A DNA stretch of 8,425 bases. Source: a bacterium. Lineage in GTDB: Bacteria > Zixibacteria > MSB-5A5 > GN15 > FEB-12. The notes under the pieces are model-generated. The model did no database searches and was not told where the DNA came from. It saw only the letters and a list, made by a program, of their open reading frames with translations. Where the stretch lies: the NCBI GenBank assembly GCA_030612965.1, contig JAUWMW010000088.1:1-8425 (forward strand), in the 5' to 3' direction. The position numbers and the translations under genes are program-made. Shown piece by piece: positions 6,649 through 8,425 of the stretch (position 1 is the stretch's first letter; each line of letters starts with the position of its first letter).

Positions 6649-6698
6649 ACCGTTCCGATCCAAGTCTTATCAGGCTCGATGGTTCTTGCCGCCGACTG

Positions 6699-7751
6699 TC
6701 ATTTGCGACGCCAGCGCGAGGATACACCGGTTACTAAAATAAAGAACGCCGTCAGAATTACAACCATAAAAACGGCCAAAACAGACAGCACTATCAACCG
6801 GTTCCACAGAAACATGGCCAGTGAGAACAAAGAGAAGACGATCCCCATCAGGTAGAACACCAGAACCACGCCCCGTTGCGATAATCCGGCCAACGACAGA
6901 AAATGGAACAGGTGACGACGATCCGCCTGCATTACGTTGCGCCCACTGACGGCCCGGCGCACAAAAGAAGATACCGTCTCGAGAATCGGCACCCCCAAAG
7001 CCAATAGCGGCAGATATAGGGCTGAGGCTGTGAAGGACTTGAGCGGCACCAAGAGCGAAAAAACCGCAAAATAATAACCCAGTTGCATGGACCCCGAGTC
7101 ACCCAGAAAGATCCTGGCCGGGTAACGATTGAAGAATAGAAACGGAACGAGAAAACCGATCATCCCGACCATGAACACAACCGCCCAGCCGACACTCATC
7201 AGATGTCCCAGCACCAGGAGAGTTGCCGCGGCGATCAATGACACTCCCCCGGCCAGACCGTCGAGCCCATCAATCAGGTTGATAGCGTTGGTCAGCACCA
7301 CCACCCAGAGCACGGTTATGCCTAAAGACGCTACACCGATATCGACACTGCCGTACGGGGTACTCAGGAGTTCCACTCTCAAGCCGGACAGATACAGCAA
7401 CAGTCCGACCGCAATCTGCGCTGCCAGCTTCACACGGGCCGACAGCGGCGACAGATCATCGGCCAGTCCGATCAGGGCGATTACCAACGCTCCAAGAAAC
7501 ACGTAGAAGAGCGCCGAGGCGTGGTCCCCATACCATTCAGGATACAAAAGCGTGGATACAAGGAGCGAACTCCATACCGATACGAAAAGGGCCACGCCGC
7601 CCAGGTACGGCACTGGTCGCTTGTGGCGTTTGTGTCGACCCGGCTGGTCAAGAAGCCCAAACCTATGGCCCCACCAGATGAGCAGGGGCAGGCTGATCAT
7701 GGCTGTGACCAGCGAACAAAGGGCTATGACCAGGATCATCTCAGTCGGCAT
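6699..7751 (-). CDS. Polyprenyl-phosphate glycosyl-1-phosphate transferase (WecA/TagO group of the MraY family)
   Basis: Enzymes of this family move a UDP-amino sugar phosphate, typically GlcNAc-1-phosphate, onto undecaprenyl phosphate at the inner membrane, starting O-antigen, teichoic acid or other surface glycans. The 350-residue protein has about ten to eleven membrane segments. Key motifs: RHKRPVPYLGG at 42-52, Asp98-Asp99 (Mg site), NAINLIDGLDGLAGG at 155-169 with Asp161 and Asp164, FLGDSGS at 215-221, and Arg-Arg-His-Leu-Phe-His at 278-283. The His-x-x-His cytoplasmic loop separates the WecA/TagO group from MraY, as does the absence of the other mur genes. Exact sugar cannot be read from sequence. 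The ATG has GGGGAGG about ten bases upstream, inside the end of the preceding GT2 gene, which stops three bases before it. Both probably serve one surface-glycan pathway. Confidence 0.9.
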   Translation of the reverse strand: MPTEMILVIALCSLVTAMISLPLLIWWGHRFGLLDQPGRHKRHKRPVPYLGGVALFVSVWSSLLVSTLLYPEWYGDHASALFYVFLGALVIALIGLADDLSPLSARVKLAAQIAVGLLLYLSGLRVELLSTPYGSVDIGVASLGITVLWVVVLTNAINLIDGLDGLAGGVSLIAAATLLVLGHLMSVGWAVVFMVGMIGFLVPFLFFNRYPARIFLGDSGSMQLGYYFAVFSLLVPLKSFTASALYLPLLALGVPILETVSSFVRRAVSGRNVMQADRRHLFHFLSLAGLSQRGVVLVFYLMGIVFSLFSLAMFLWNRLIVLSVLAVFMVVILTAFFILVTGVSSRWRRK

Positions 7752-7754
7752 CGA

Positions 7755-8425
7755 TCAACGCCTCCCCGACCTGCTGTAAGGTGGCGTGATGATGGTAAGC
7801 AACATGTTCAAAGTCAGGATTACCGGCAGGACCAGGAGGGAGAACCCATTGGGCAAATGCTTGAGGAAGTACTTCCATACCGAAAAGTGATGGCGCCATA
7901 TACGTCTGAGCCGTCCGGCGTCACTACCGTGTCCCCAATCATGAACCGCACCCGCGGTCGGCACGAAGTAGTTGCGATAACCCATGGCCCGGAGACGGTA
8001 GCAGAGATCGGTATCTTCCATATACATGAAGAACCGTTCGTCAAAACCCTTCATACTGACAAAGAGCGAACGTCGGATCAGCAGCACGGTAGCCGCTACC
8101 GCTTCGACAGCCTTAGTTTCGGCATAATCCGGCAGGGTATAGATATGGCGGGCGCCGATCAGTCGCGAAAGAACCGAACCGCGCGAAAACAGCAGGTTGT
8201 AAATGGTCGGCAGCCGACGACAGGTAGCCTGAAAGCTACCGTCAAGGTTGCGCATCCGAGGCGTAATAGCGCCTGCTTTATGATCGTTACGTATCAGCGC
8301 CATCATGCTTTGGACCGACCCCGGATCCATCTGAACATCCGGATTTACAAACAGCAAGAATTCGCCCTCGGTCTCCTGCACTCCTTGATTACAGGCAGCG
8401 GCAAACCCACGGTTTTTCTCGTTGG
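7755..8425 (-). CDS. GT2-family glycosyltransferase, C-terminal part (5' end outside window)
   Basis: The frame is open to the right edge, so the true start is beyond 8425; about 222 residues are visible. The visible N-terminus has Asn-Glu-Lys-Asn-Arg-Gly-Phe-Ala-Ala-Ala-Cys-Asn-Gln-Gly, the nucleotide-sugar-site segment of WbbL/rhamnosyltransferase-like GT2 enzymes, then Val-Asn-Pro-Asp-Val, where this subfamily places its DxD-equivalent. Further on are GFDERFFMYMEDTDLCYRL, bearing the Glu-Asp catalytic-base region, and Val-His-Asp-Trp-Gly-His-Gly, a typical late motif. About 25 residues near the C-terminus are hydrophobic (around 7783-7850), probably a membrane-associated helix. A GTG at 8381 is an internal codon, not a start, because conserved sequence continues upstream of it. 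It likely adds a sugar to a lipid-linked glycan begun by the adjacent WecA-like enzyme. Donor and acceptor are unknown; rhamnose is only one possibility. Confidence 0.9.
   Translation of the reverse strand, partial: NEKNRGFAAACNQGVQETEGEFLLFVNPDVQMDPGSVQSMMALIRNDHKAGAITPRMRNLDGSFQATCRRLPTIYNLLFSRGSVLSRLIGARHIYTLPDYAETKAVEAVAATVLLIRRSLFVSMKGFDERFFMYMEDTDLCYRLRAMGYRNYFVPTAGAVHDWGHGSDAGRLRRIWRHHFSVWKYFLKHLPNGFSLLVLPVILTLNMLLTIITPPYSRSGRR

Noticed and set aside
6661..6663. TTG at 6663 as the accA start
   Set aside because: The ATG at 6648 fits the family N-terminal length and start-codon preference better, and no ribosome site precedes the TTG.
8339..8381. GTG at 8381 as the true start of the GT2 gene
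   Set aside because: Fourteen upstream codons to the window edge encode the conserved Asn-x-Gly-Phe-Ala-type GT2 segment, so the gene begins outside the window.

Overview
The window is a compact bacterial chromosome segment with roughly balanced to moderately high GC. Every gene I can support lies on the minus strand, so transcription runs from the right edge to the left. The gene set (MreC/MreD/PBP2/RodA elongasome, AccA, a nitrogen-type EIIA, a Trm112-like zinc ribbon, WecA-like and GT2 surface-glycan enzymes) suggests a rod-shaped bacterium, probably diderm. I cannot place the phylum from sequence alone. An FCB-type or candidate-phylum lineage such as Zixibacteria is a guess, not a result.

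Layout in transcription order. (1) 8425-7755: 3' part of a GT2 glycosyltransferase gene, cut by the window edge. (2) 7751-6699: a polyprenyl-phosphate glycosyl-1-phosphate transferase of the WecA/TagO group. (3) 6648-5686: accA. (4) 5673-5503: a 56-residue Trm112/YcaR-like zinc-ribbon protein. (5) 5492-5040: a PtsN-like EIIA. (6) 5010-4216: mreC. (7) 4219-3731: mreD. (8) 3723-1909: mrdA (PBP2). (9) 1909-692: rodA. (10) After a gap of about 170 bases, 521-1: an EamA/DMT-family transporter, cut by the left edge.

Spacing from gene 1 to gene 9 is very tight. mreC/mreD share ATGA, mrdA/rodA share TGATG, and other gaps run from 3 to 50 bases, so these genes look like one transcription unit. It joins lipid-linked surface glycan synthesis (GT2, WecA-like), the first committed step of fatty acid synthesis (AccA), a phosphotransfer-type regulator (EIIA) and the side-wall peptidoglycan machine (MreC, MreD, PBP2, RodA). 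mreB is not in its usual place just upstream of mreC. The only sizeable non-coding stretch (522-691) has an imperfect 35-base palindrome, a short perfect hairpin and a weak candidate small ORF, but no convincing promoter or intrinsic terminator.

I see no rRNA, tRNA, CRISPR array, insertion sequence or phage gene, and no clear undescribed system. The observations most worth a second look are the accA-Trm112-ptsN-mreCD-mrdA-rodA arrangement, a Cys-Cys-His-Cys set near the PBP2 active site, a substitution in a normally conserved RodA motif, and the structured rodA-EamA intergenic region.
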